Shown: piece by piece, positions 1-10,390 of the stretch
How the letters are laid out: each line of letters starts with the position of its first letter
Numbering within the stretch: position 1 is the stretch's first letter
Assembly: GCF_030463535.1 (NCBI RefSeq)
Contig: NC_132878.1
Coordinates: 89,399,855-89,463,854, forward strand
Length of the DNA stretch: 64,000 bases
From: Salminus brasiliensis
Taxonomy: Eukaryota; Chordata; Actinopteri; Characiformes; Bryconidae
Direction of reading: 5' to 3'
Notes under the pieces: generated by a model
Seen by the model: the letters and a program-made list of their open reading frames with translations, nothing else
Databases searched by the model: none
What the model was told of the DNA's origin: nothing
Position numbers and translations under genes: made by a program

Positions 1-3000
1 AAATCGTGTTCGACGGCACAATGATTAGCCGTGGCACTAAATTTGCCTCGCAAAATGAAAAGCAAACTTCATGCAAGGCGTAATTTAATTGTTTCCCTTC
101 ACATCTGCCGCTTCCCATTGTTGGAAGCTTAACGTTTTTTTTTCCACCAAGTCTGCTTAACCTCTGATGCGACACTCAACATGCCACACTGTGCCATGTT
201 TGGAAGAAACAGGGGCTTGGCACTTGGCCCTTCAAGAAAACATGAAGCCTGTACTGTGAAAACATGCATATTTATAGTCATAATATATAATCATCACATG
301 AGCTGAGCATACTGATATGTGCTATTGTAGGACAGGTAGATACACCTTATTATTATATGCCATTATATAATGTTAAATATCACCCTAAACCATATAATCA
401 CATTACGTACTAGCCTATATACCACCCTATTCCATCTCATCACATTATATAACATTATATAGTATTATATATCATACAGATCAGATTACCTCATCTTTTA
501 TATATTTTATATATATAGTCATAGATTACTATCAATTATTATTTTCAATCTTTTATATCATATGCAATCATATACTATACTAACCATCAATCACCATATA
601 CTAGCATCTTTACATTTATTTACAATAAAATACCATTAGAATGCATTATATAGCCGTTATGCACTACAATATATAAAAGAATATCCCAAACATATATACA
701 CATGTAATCTTATATAACATTTAACAGTATATACTGTCATATAGTACAAAATAGTATCATATCATAGTGTATACTGTTATTGCCTTTAAATACTAAAATG
801 GGGATTTTTACAAGAGAAGGAAAAAAACTTTTTCATTTTCAGTGAAAGTCAATGTAAAGATATTTTAATTCCAATACATTTTGGAGCATTTCTATTGGTC
901 CTTTCATCCTGCAATGTTAATACAATATAAAGGATAACTGCCAGTTTCACATTATGACAAAAAGTGAAAAACAAGATTGTTTGTCAGACAGCGATGATAT
1001 TTGTGTGTATATATACGTGTGTGTGTGTGTGTGTGTGTGTGTCTGTCTGTCTGTCTGTCTATACATATGTATCGTTTGCCAAAAAATCTTCAAAACCTTC
1101 TTTACTTTTAATGGAAGTCAATCACAGATTTAAAGATTTAATAGAAAACAACAGCTCCCAGATTCACATTAAGTCAAATGAAATTTACTTTCACACCTAC
1201 TGAATGTCTAATAAAAGTGTATAAAGAGGACTAGATTGGAGAAACTTCAGACAGAAAATGCAAAAATAATTTCTACATTTTACTAGATTTTCAGCTGTAA
1301 ATTCAAAGGAGTGCATATCTTTATTTTTAAAATGCTAAATACATCAATATCTTTTTGTTATTTTATATTTATATATAACTTAAAATTGGTTTAGAAAGCA
1401 CATCTAGATTTGTTCAGTATTACAGAGCACAATCATTACTCTCTATTGCAGAGCACCTTCCTCCATTACTGGAGGTGAATGCTGCCACCTGGTGCTAAAC
1501 AGGCTAATATTACTGTTTACTTAATGCATAGCTTTTAAGCTGGTTGGAACATTGTTCTCTTCAACAAAGCTACAAAAGATGTTCACAACAAGTGTGTCCA
1601 GGGATAACCATGTCGTCCTGTCTAAACATGCTTCATTATTTTGAGAGATAATCAGAGAATGGGCAGTTCAGGGGAATGCCAAGCTGATAGGTTCAGCACG
1701 GCATCCGTGTAAGCTCAGATAGCCTCTGTAAAAGTTCATTTTTTATTGCAGGAGTCAATTTCACAGTGATTTCACTCTGCTTGCTGAAAAAGCGAGAGTG
1801 AAAAGGTGTTCGTTTCTGAATATTTCACGTGTGTTGCACATGAAGTGGACGCTAAAACCTCTGAGACTTTCCTAGTCCCCAAAGATACTGTTTGCATTTC
1901 AGTTTCCTATGAGGGAACGGATATAGACTGGGTAATCAATCACTGCTTTAAAGGAACCTCCTCCACAACTGCAATTCACAGAAACTTTATTTAACTTATT
2001 TTGTACATAATATTTAGTTATTTTTTCTGTATTATTTATGAGAATTTTCATTATGATTATCTGCAAGAGTCAATTTCTCACAATTTCTGCTTAATTTAAT
2101 TTTTGAGATGTAAGCAAAGTCTTTCAGAGTGAATTGGTGTGAAATCCTCCAATCTAGAGAAACTCAGAAAAATAGTTCATAGTTGGGGTGATGAAAAAAG
2201 GTCTAAAGCATTTTATACCAAATAAAGCTACCTTACTGAGCGTAATTACACAGAATAATTATAAAGACACTGCCTGATACTTTGGATTATAAACATTTTC
2301 AGGCATTTTTAGTTTATTTTAAAGTATTTACTATTTTACCATTTACATAAGACACAGACACATAGAATAAGTTCATGGATCATCTTGGATAATAATAAAT
2401 AAAATATGTCTATATCTGAGCACTATAATAAAATCTGTCTCTATAAAGTTTCGTTGAAAGCTTTTGAGAACTTATGAGATATCTTCTCTGCAGTGTGCGA
2501 TATGCCGACATGTTAGTTTGTTGTTGTTTCCTGGCCTGGTAATCTTAGCCATCATCTAGAATAGCTTAGTTAGAAAGCTGTACCATTGCCAGCCATGATC
2601 AGAGTTGTCAACTTAGCGTTACATAATCAGCATACAAAAAAAAAAACACTGCACCCCTCTGTGGAGTAACTTGAGCTTGTCTTCTCTGGCATGCTGTAAA
2701 AATGCACCCACTAATGGGCATTTCCTAAAACATTTAATGAGAAATGGGCCAATATAAACCATACAGAATCACTTGAGACAAAAATCATTAAATTTTTTAA
2801 CATTAACTTAGAAAAAGGTAAGATTTTTTCCCTGTGAAGCTCACATTTTGGAGATAAAGTTTAGTTTTAGCAATTATGGTATATATAATTTAGTAGACAT
2901 GGGGGGTGTTTAATATTTGGAGCAGACACACAGGACGGATGAATGTGAATTCATGCGGAATGTTTTTATGTCTGTATTTAAATATGTGGCTTGGGTTACA

Positions 3001-3024
3001 TTACAGAGTAGTGTAATCAATTCT
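1..3024. other. AT-rich intergenic DNA upstream of dpys
   Basis: Contains TATA-rich low-complexity sequence at 250-780. Two copies of an AT-rich dispersed phrase (agtgaaagtcaatgtaaaga near 840; aatggaagtcaatcacagat near 1,110) recur near 43,660 and 45,000. No exon recognised. Confidence 0.6.
1016..1062 (+). repeat. (TG)n(TCTG)n microsatellite
   Basis: cgtgtgtgtgtgtgtgtgtg followed by ctgtctgtctgtctgtct. Confidence 0.95.
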
Positions 3025-3478
3025 GAAGTCAAGAGCATAAAAAAAGAGTTTCTCCTGCTTTTGTTGAAGTAACTGTCACTTCTGTCCAGGGAAAACCTAC
3101 TAGATATTGGAGCACTGCTGTGAGAATTTGATTGCATTCAGTGACAAGAGCATTAATGAGGTCAGCCCCACCCCACAGCAACCCCAGCTCCCCAATCATC
3201 TCAAATGTATTGGATGGAGATTCAGACGTCATTCCAGAAAACTGTTCCACTGCTTCACAGCTCAATGCTGGGGGGCTTTATACCCCTTTATACCCTTGGG
3301 CATGACATCAAGAGGTTAATTTTTATCTGAGAATCCTATTCCATTGGCAAGATACAGGGACTAGAGAAAGCGATGTGTGTGCATTTGCACATCTGTATGA
3401 GCAATTTGGTGCAACCTAAAGTTGCTGAATGCATTCATTTGAAGGGGTGTCCAAACATTTGGACACATATTGTAGATT
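3025..3478 (+). mobile_element. MITE family A copy
   Basis: Same body as the 59,037 copy (cttttgttgaagtaactgtc, then ccactgcttcacagctcaat, then catttggacacatattgta at the end), with its left tip diverged or missing. Confidence 0.7.
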
Positions 3479-3921
3479 CGACTGGAGTATTCATAAAAAG
3501 TATATGTTTCCCATAAGAATATAATGTCAGATTTCAGCAGCTGTCCAGTGGCATCTGCTACAATGATGTTACAGATCTCCAAGATGTCTGTTCTTCTCCG
3601 GGTGCAGAGGATATGACCAAATTACTGACGATGGTAAATGACCACAAGTGACAAATGCAGTATGATGAATACTGATTGGGCTGGGAAGTGCTATAATGAG
3701 CATTCCTTCAATAATGAACAGTTCAAAGGAATGAGACCATAATAAAGCCACATTCTCTTATGGACATTCAGTAAGACTGAAAGAGAGAAGGGAGACTGAA
3801 GCTAAAGCAATGTGCAGAGGTGCTGTGTAGCGACCAAGACTTTCTCGTTAGCATTTCACACACTGATTGCACTTCACATCGCACCGCAAATCCTCTTAAG
3901 GCATGCAGTAGTGTTTACTCT

Positions 3922-3994
3922 GTGTGTGTGTGTATGAGAGAGAGGGAGAGAGAGAAAGAAAGAGAGAGAGTGAGAGAGAGAGAGGGAGAGAGAG
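3922..3994 (+). repeat. (GT)n(GA)n microsatellite
   Basis: tgtgtgtgtgtatgagagag, then a long purine GA/GAA run. The purine strand bias makes it triplex-prone. Confidence 0.93.
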
Positions 3995-4446
3995 GTATTT
4001 GTAAGCCCAGAGGACTTGCTTATCTCACCAGTACATGCATCTTTGTCTCTCCGGAGCGTTTGGCTTTTCTATTTTCTTAAAGAAGGGAAAACAAATAAAG
4101 TTGCAAAAAAGATGACGTGACATTGACGACGCTTCCCTCTGCGTTGAATGGGCTAAAGCAGACTGCAGATATGGGGACGCTACTGTTCACCAGCTGATGC
4201 AACCCCAGTCATGGGCCTAAAGGATGTCACAACACAACCTATAATAAATTAATAAACAAGGGGGAGGCAGAATAGAAATTATTCACACATTGCAGCGGGA
4301 CACCGCAAGTACTGGCATTAAACATGCAACCAGTGTAGCCTATGTGATGCCACTGGCAACCATTGCATGGCTACTATACTGTTAGCAATACAGCAGCTGA
4401 TAGTGCTAAGGCAGGTTAAATATATATATATATATATATTCTGCCA

Positions 4447-4512
4447 ATGTGGCCTTCAAATGATGGTACCAGTAGACATATGTCTACTGGTACCATCATT
4501 TGAAGGCTACAT
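4447..4512. repeat. 66-bp palindrome, no spacer
   Basis: Two 33-base arms meet at acat|atgt and differ at one position (atgtggcc against atgtagcc). The core is tggtaccagtagacat. Preceded by a (TA)n tract at 4,421-4,438. Confidence 0.95.
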
Positions 4513-4794
4513 TAAGTGTTTATGAACTGTTTTTGCTAGTAATATCAGAACTAGCAGATACTTCATAAACATATGGTATTTATGAAGGAAATAAAAAGCT
4601 CATAGGGTAAAGATCTAGTCATTAACATCGTATATTAGTATATTGCAGTATCACTATATGTCAGTAACTGGAACATTGTGATGCCCCTAAGTAAAATTCA
4701 CATCTTTATATTTCGGCTTGAAAGTACCTACTTAAATTTAGTTATACTAAGTTAAACTAAGCAGTTATACTAAGCTGCCTCACAGGCCCGCTTT

Positions 4795-5268
4795 ATAGGA
4801 ATTAATAGGAATTGTACCTACAAAGCCAAGAATGGACCAGCCCTTCCGTACTTGATAGCAGTGGTCGATAGAAGCCGATCAATACCAAAAGCCCTTCAAG
4901 CTTTAGTATGGCTCGGCTTGACCCACCATCCTTTAAGATCCACGGAAAATGAGCATCCAGGCTTTTTTCTGTCCTGGCACCAAAGTGGTGGAACGAACTT
5001 CCCCTGGGTGTCTGAATGGCAGAGTCGCTCAGTGTTTTTTTTAAACACCTACTGAAACCCCATCTCTTCAAAGAGCACTTGGGTGAAGTGTAGCGTTGAG
5101 TATTGTAGTCTCCATACTGAATGTATTTAGTAGTATCTTAGCTTAGAGGTATCTTTTGGATTCTATCCTTTACAAACTATCTAAGGATATTTTCTGAGTA
5201 AACAGTAAAGCACTTTTGTAAGTTGCACTGGAAAAGAGCGTCTGCTAAATGCCTTTATTGTAAATGTA
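4795..5268 (+). mobile_element. L2-like LINE 3' end
   Basis: The translated frame gives the reverse transcriptase C-terminal wording (YKAKNGPALPYL..., then SFFLSWHQSGG..LPW and a KHLLKPHLFKEHLG-like end with changes). It is followed by the 3' tail gtaagttgcactggaaaaga / gcgtctgctaaatgc. The same arrangement recurs at 55,480. It is 5'-truncated, as is usual for LINE copies. Confidence 0.65.
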
Positions 5269-5279
5269 CATTTATAAAT

Positions 5280-5800
5280 GTTTGGGTACCACTGGTCAAA
5301 AGAAAAGTGGTGCAAAATGTCAGGAAAAAAATCACCTCTCCATCTGTTAAACACAGGGTGGATTGATCATGCTTTGGGTTTGCGTTGCAGCCAGTGGCAC
5401 GGGAGCGATTTCATTGATAGAGGGAAGACTTGACTCAATTAAATAGAAGCAAACATCACACCATCTGTAAAAGAGCTGAAGATAATGATCATAAACACAC
5501 TACAATCTACAATGGACTACCTTGAGAGATGCAAGCTGAAGATTTTACCATGACCCTCACAGTTCCCTGACCTAACATCATTACAAATCTGTGGATAGGC
5601 CTCAATAAAGCAGTGGAGCAAGATAATTTCCATGAATCTCCTAGAACAAAGCCTTTTGCAAGGACAAACTGGCAGAAACTGCTCAAACAATAATTGAAAA
5701 ACGCTTCGCTGCTACAAAGAATGTTTACAAGCTGTGATACTTGCCAAAGGGGGAATTGCTAAGTGCTGACCAAACATTTTCTCGGGCTGTTTTCCTTTTA
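5280..5800 (+). pseudogene. decayed DNA-transposon fragment
   Basis: A stretch with broken frames reading KELKIMIINTLQSTMDYLER and KECLQAVILAKGGIAKC resembles the second half of fish Tc1-like transposases, with many stops. Class uncertain. Confidence 0.35.
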
Positions 5801-5930
5801 TGTTATGGAAACTGGAGAAGACAGAAATAAAATAAGTGATCTTGCTTAAAAGGAAGTAGTTCATATTTTGCTTGCTTATCTATTACCAGTAACAGGTATT
5901 CTGTCCAAACCTGCATGCCATTAGACATAT

Positions 5931-6050
5931 AATGTGTATACACATACTTACATACATATATACACATACATTTATACACATACATGTATATATATATATA
6001 TATATGTACATGTATGTGTATATATGTATGTAAGTATGTGTATACATTTT
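5931..6050. repeat. palindrome of TA/CA-rich sequence
   Basis: atgtgtatacacatacttac on the left is mirrored by gtaagtatgtgtatacat on the right around a (TA)n centre near 5,995. Confidence 0.85.
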
Positions 6051-6182
6051 GACCATGTGTGTATGTGGGTGTATATATGTGTGCATATATGTATGTGTGT
6101 ATGTATATATATGTTTATATATATACATACACACATACATATATGCACACATATATACACCCACATACATACATGGTCAAAA
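6046..6182. repeat. second palindrome ending in a Tc1 tip
   Basis: ttttgaccatgtgtgtatgt ... acatacatacatggtcaaaa, with gtgggtgtatatatgtgtgc mirrored inside. The right arm overlaps the first bases of the Tc1 element at 6171. Confidence 0.85.
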
Positions 6183-7650
6183 TTGTTGGTACCCCTCGGT
6201 TAATGAAAGAAAAACCCACAATGGTCACAGAAATAACTTAAATCTGACAAAAGTAATAATAAATAAAAAATCTATGAATATTAACAAATGAAAATCTGAC
6301 ATTGATTTTGAACCATGCTTCAACAGAATTATTTAAAAAAGTAAACTCATTAAACAGGCCTGGACAAAAAAAACGATGGTACCCCTGAAAATAATGTAAC
6401 CAAAGGGACATGTTAAATCAAGGTGTGTCCAATAATTAGCATCACAGGTGTCTACAATCTTGTAATCAGTCAGTGGGCTTATATATAGAGCAACAGGTAA
6501 GTCACTGTGCTGTTTGGTGACATGGTGTGTACCACACTCAACATGGACCAGAGGAAGCCACAGAAAAAAGAGTTGTCTCAGGAGATTAGAAAGAAAATAA
6601 TAGACAAGCATGTTAAAGGTAAATGTTAAAAGACCATCCCCAAGCAGCTTGATATTCCTGTGACTACAGTTGCACATATTATTCAGAAATTTAAGATCCA
6701 TCGGACTGTAGCCAACCTCCCTGGATGTGGCCGCAGGAGGAAAATTGATGACAAATCAAAGAGACAGATAATACGAATGGTAACAAAAGAGCCCAGGAAA
6801 ACTTCTAAAGAGATTAAAGGTGAACTTCAAGCTCAAGGAACATCAGTGTCAGATCACACCATCCGTAGTTGTTTGAGCCAAAGTGGACTTCATGGGAGAC
6901 GACCAAGGAGGACACCATTGTTAAATACAAATCATAAAAAAGCCAGACTGGAATTTGCCAAACTGCATGTTGACAAGCCCCAAAGCTTCTGGGAGAATGT
7001 CCTATGGACATATGAGTGTCCATATCTGTTATGTTCTGGGGCTTCTTTGCTGCATCTGGCACAGGGTGTCTTGAATATGTGCAGGGTTCAATGAAATCTC
7101 AAGACTATGAAAAGATTCTAGAGAGAAATGTGCTGCTCAGTGTCAGAAAGCTTGGTCTCAGTCGCAGGTCATGGGTCTTGCTACAGGATAATGACCCAAA
7201 ACACAGCTAAAAACACCCAAGAATGGCTAAGAGGAAACATTGGACTATTCTGAAGTGGCCTTCTATGAGCCTTGACCTAAATCCTATTGAGCATCTTTGT
7301 AAGGAGCTGAAACATGCCGTCTGAAAAAGGCACCCTTCAAACCTGAGACAACTGGAGCAGTTTGCTCATGAGGAGTTGGCCAAAATACCTGCTGAGAGCT
7401 GCAGAAGTCTCCTTGACAGTTACAGGAATCGTATGATTGCAGTGATTGCCTCAAAAGGTTGTGCAACAATATTAAGTTAAGGGTCCCATCATTTCCGTCC
7501 AGGCCTGTTTCATGAGTTGAGTCTGACTTTCACTGGTTAATTTTCATAGCATCTTTATTTATTGTTATTTTTGTCAGATTCAAGTTATTTCTGTGACCAT
7601 TGTGGGTTTTTCTTTCATTAACAAAGGGGTACCAACAATTTTGGCCACGT
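6171..7650 (+). mobile_element. inactive Tc1/mariner-type transposon
   Basis: Terminal inverted repeats of about 75 bases: the left end begins catggtcaaaattgttggta, and the right end carries its complement ending at taccaacaattttggccacg. Both include the words acccacaatggtcacagaaa. It encloses a broken Tc1-like transposase. The two ends differ at several bases, so the copy is old. The flanks are CA/TA-rich simple sequence, which hides the TA target duplication. Confidence 0.85.
6543..7481 (+). pseudogene. Tc1-like transposase, broken
   Basis: Starts MDQRKPQKKELSQEIRKKI. An in-frame TAA occurs at 6627-6629. The paired helix-turn-helix region follows (TVAHIIQKFKIHRTVANLPG; HTIRSCLSQSGLHGRRPRRT). 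After QSFWENVLW at about 7010 an internal deletion and frame change remove the block with the first catalytic Asp. The second Asp region (LLQDNDPKHS) and the third acidic region (LDLNPIEHL) remain, with further stops. It cannot make an active enzyme. Confidence 0.85.
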
Positions 7651-7686
7651 GTGAATGTACACATACATATAAACACACATACATAT

Positions 7687-7962
7687 TGTAACGACTAGAA
7701 GTATGGTGTTAGGTGGGTGCTCTCGTGGAGAGGTGAATACTCGTGCAGGGGTTTCAGACTCAGTTTTAATGAGCAATGAGAGTGCCTCAACTTCGCTCGT
7801 CACAACTTCCCAGACAACACCAGCTGGAGAACCCAGGCTACAACCCAGCACAGTTCACCATACGCACACACTCTCCCGCGTTTTCCTCCAAACTCTCCAT
7901 CATTCGCTCTGGCTCTCTCCATGCACATGCGCACTGTATCCCACCTTAAAGTGACCGTTACA
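7687..7962. mobile_element. candidate solo LTR or small DNA element
   Basis: A 276-base block begins TGTAACGAC and ends GACCGTTACA (TG...CA), interrupting a CATA-rich microsatellite, with atat directly on both sides. The form suits a solo LTR of a retrotransposon. A short terminal-repeat DNA element is the alternative. The flank is too simple for the duplication to be decisive. Confidence 0.45.
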
Positions 7963-7964
7963 AT

Positions 7965-8110
7965 ATATACATGTACACACATACATACACACATATACAC
8001 ATACACATACACATTCACATATACATATATACACACACATATGCACACACACATATACACATACACACATACATATATACACATACACACATACCTACAT
8101 ATACTGCATA
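7965..8110 (+). repeat. (ACAT/ACAC)n microsatellite
   Basis: Mixed acatacacacatatacacat repeats. It continues the simple sequence interrupted by the 7,687-7,962 insertion. Confidence 0.9.
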
Positions 8111-9589
8111 TATACTTCAACCTTCAGGTCAGTTTATGCTCAGGCTGTAATATAAAGCCCATGTTCAGCAACTTGAGGACTACATAACCTGTAGGATTAT
8201 GCAAACCAACAGACAGAACGTCCAGATCACTGAATTGTCCAGTTGCAGTAGAAGAGAAACTTGTGTAAACTCAAACGCCACATTCATTCAGTCCAGTCTC
8301 CATGACAGAGGCCACCACTAATTTCATTTACAGTTCCAGGATATCAATCAAACCTCATCACTTTGTTGTCAGTTTGACATCTAAAATAGCTGGGAGCTGA
8401 ACCTGAGAACTGGCCTACAGAATTGTCCTTCTCTGATTATACTCACAGCACAGCCAGTGCATGTCTGCCTGTGCTATATATGAATGAAGAGCGCCCTCAT
8501 GTGGAGGCCAATGCTTGCTTTACACTATACCAATACCAGTGGTGTGAAATGAGTGTCTGAGATGTAGAACAATCCATGTCAGTCGGGTAGAGCAGAAATC
8601 AAATCACCATTTTAATGGTATTAATAATACCATTAACATTAACATTCACATATTAATAATGTGATTGAAAAATTGAAAATTAAATATTTTTATCAGAATG
8701 ATTACTGACTGTGTACTGACCGTATTAAAACTTTGACCTGTTGTTTCAAAATAGTGACATTAATTGTCATTGTAATTGTTATGACTGCGGTTTTGAGTCA
8801 AGTCATTATTTCAACATCATCAACTTTTGATCCAGTACGTTAAAACTAAACGGTATGGCGTCACCACAAACAGAGAAAGAGGGAAAATATACACATTTAG
8901 TTTTCCTTCTCTGTGGTGTATGTCTACATACATATAACTAACAATAAATAGACTGTAGTGTTTCATCATTTGTGTCTGTGTCTCCTGGCTTTTAACCTGC
9001 CAGTAGGGTTCCTTCTTGTTGGTAATTAGCAGTATTGTCATTCCTGTAGCTGAAGCAGACTTCTCCTGCTGCAGCAGAGGGGGGAGAGGAGTAAAAGCAG
9101 GTTGTGGGTGAGAAAAGTATGAAGTAAATGTTAACTTTCAGCACTGAGGAATAAATGAAGGGGCGGAGGCTGGGGAAAAGGAGGGCGACTGTCTTTCTTG
9201 GAGCCTGAATGATATTTTGTTTGGGACTTTTATATTTATTTATTTATTTATTTATTTATTTATTTGGGCATTTCTTTTTACTTTGTTTTACAGGTTTTTT
9301 CTTTTTCATGTTATGTTTTGTTGGTTTTCCATTTTTTATCTTTAGCTCTTTTATTTTCCCTTTTTATTTTAATTTTATACTTTCTTAAAATACACTTTAT
9401 TTTATTGGTTATTAGTTTTTTTCAGTACAATAGCAAATACACTGGAGAATTTACTGCTTGCAAAGTTTTTATTGGCCAGAATACTTAATTTGTGAGTGTG
9501 TTATCATTTACTAATAACACCAGGTACCGTTTACATGCATATGGTTATATTCATTTAATTCCCTTTAGCTATGTTTGTTATGTTTTACC
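8111..9589. other. intergenic DNA before dpys, no gene seen
   Basis: Mostly unique AT-rich sequence. A small inverted repeat sits around 8,612-8,634 (taatggtattaa / taataccatta). Apart from the (TTTA)n run, nothing recognisable. Confidence 0.5.
9234..9265 (+). repeat. (TTTA)n microsatellite
   Basis: tttatttatttatttattta run upstream of dpys. Confidence 0.95.
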
Positions 9590-9598
9590 TATAAATAG
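9590..9598 (+). promoter_or_regulatory. possible TATA box upstream of dpys
   Basis: TATAAATAG matches the vertebrate TATA consensus and lies about 540 bases before the dpys ATG. A start about 30 bases downstream would leave a long or spliced 5' UTR. The flanks are AT-rich, so chance is a real alternative. Confidence 0.25.
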
Positions 9599-10138
9599 AG
9601 GACTTCGACCAAGAGTATTTTTACTGATACTTCAGTACATCCAGTTTTGTACTTTGACCTGAGGTACATGTCTGTCAGCTTATATATTAACTGCCTCCCA
9701 ATAAACTGCCCTTAGATATTTCGACATATATATGCTTCATAGTTTACATAAATGACATTAGGACTACAATGGAAGATTCAGCATTGGCTATGAGTTCATA
9801 AAGATGGAGGAGTTCTGTTATATCAGCTCAGATACCTTTTTCTGAGCATTTCGAGCCACAGATTGCACAATCATGGGCGTGTTTGGGCTAAAGGGGAGAC
9901 TGGAATCCTTCAGTTGGGAGGTTGTGTGGAAAAGCAGCCACCAAAAATCAGTACTTGCTCTTAGTCTTGCTTAGACAGCACATTCAAGCCAGTTTAGCTA
10001 TAAACCTGGACCCATATGCATTGAAACAGTTTGGTTGCTGGATAAAAGAAAAGAAGCTCTACCAGCTGATCTTCATCTGTGGACAATAATAATTTTACCC
10101 CAGGGTTCATCAAGCAGGAGGACACCAGGACACCAATT

Positions 10139-10390
10139 ATGGCGGACCGATGTGGGGTTTTAATAAAGGGAGGGAAGGTTGTGAATGAGGAATGCTCAGA
10201 GATAGCTGATGTCTATGTTGAGAACGGGATTATCCAGGCTGTGGGATTAGACCTGCAGGCTCCAGCTGGAACGCGAGTGATTGATGCCCATGGGAAGCTG
10301 CTTCTGCCTGGTGGAATAGACACACATACTCACATGGAACTGGCCTTCATGGGCACTGTCGCAGTGGACGATTTCCACACTGGCACCAAG
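10139..10390 (+). CDS. dpys: dpys exon 1 (residues 1-84)
   Basis: Begins [15 protein letters not shown] and carries the DTHTH metal motif at residues 61-65. It ends in phase 0 at ...TGTK before the donor gtatca. An open frame runs upstream in the same phase but has no ATG there, so 10139 is the first usable start. A possible 5' UTR acceptor (ttttaccccag) lies about 35 bases upstream. Confidence 0.95.

Noticed and set aside
5803-6291. Cluster of overlapping open frames rich in Tyr, Ile, Thr and His
   Set aside because: All are translations of TA/CA simple sequence and palindromes, present on both strands.
10079-10138. Open frame extending 20 codons upstream of the dpys ATG
   Set aside because: It starts at GTG and has no ATG; the wording does not match DPYS proteins, while the ATG at 10139 has a strong context and the expected N-terminus.
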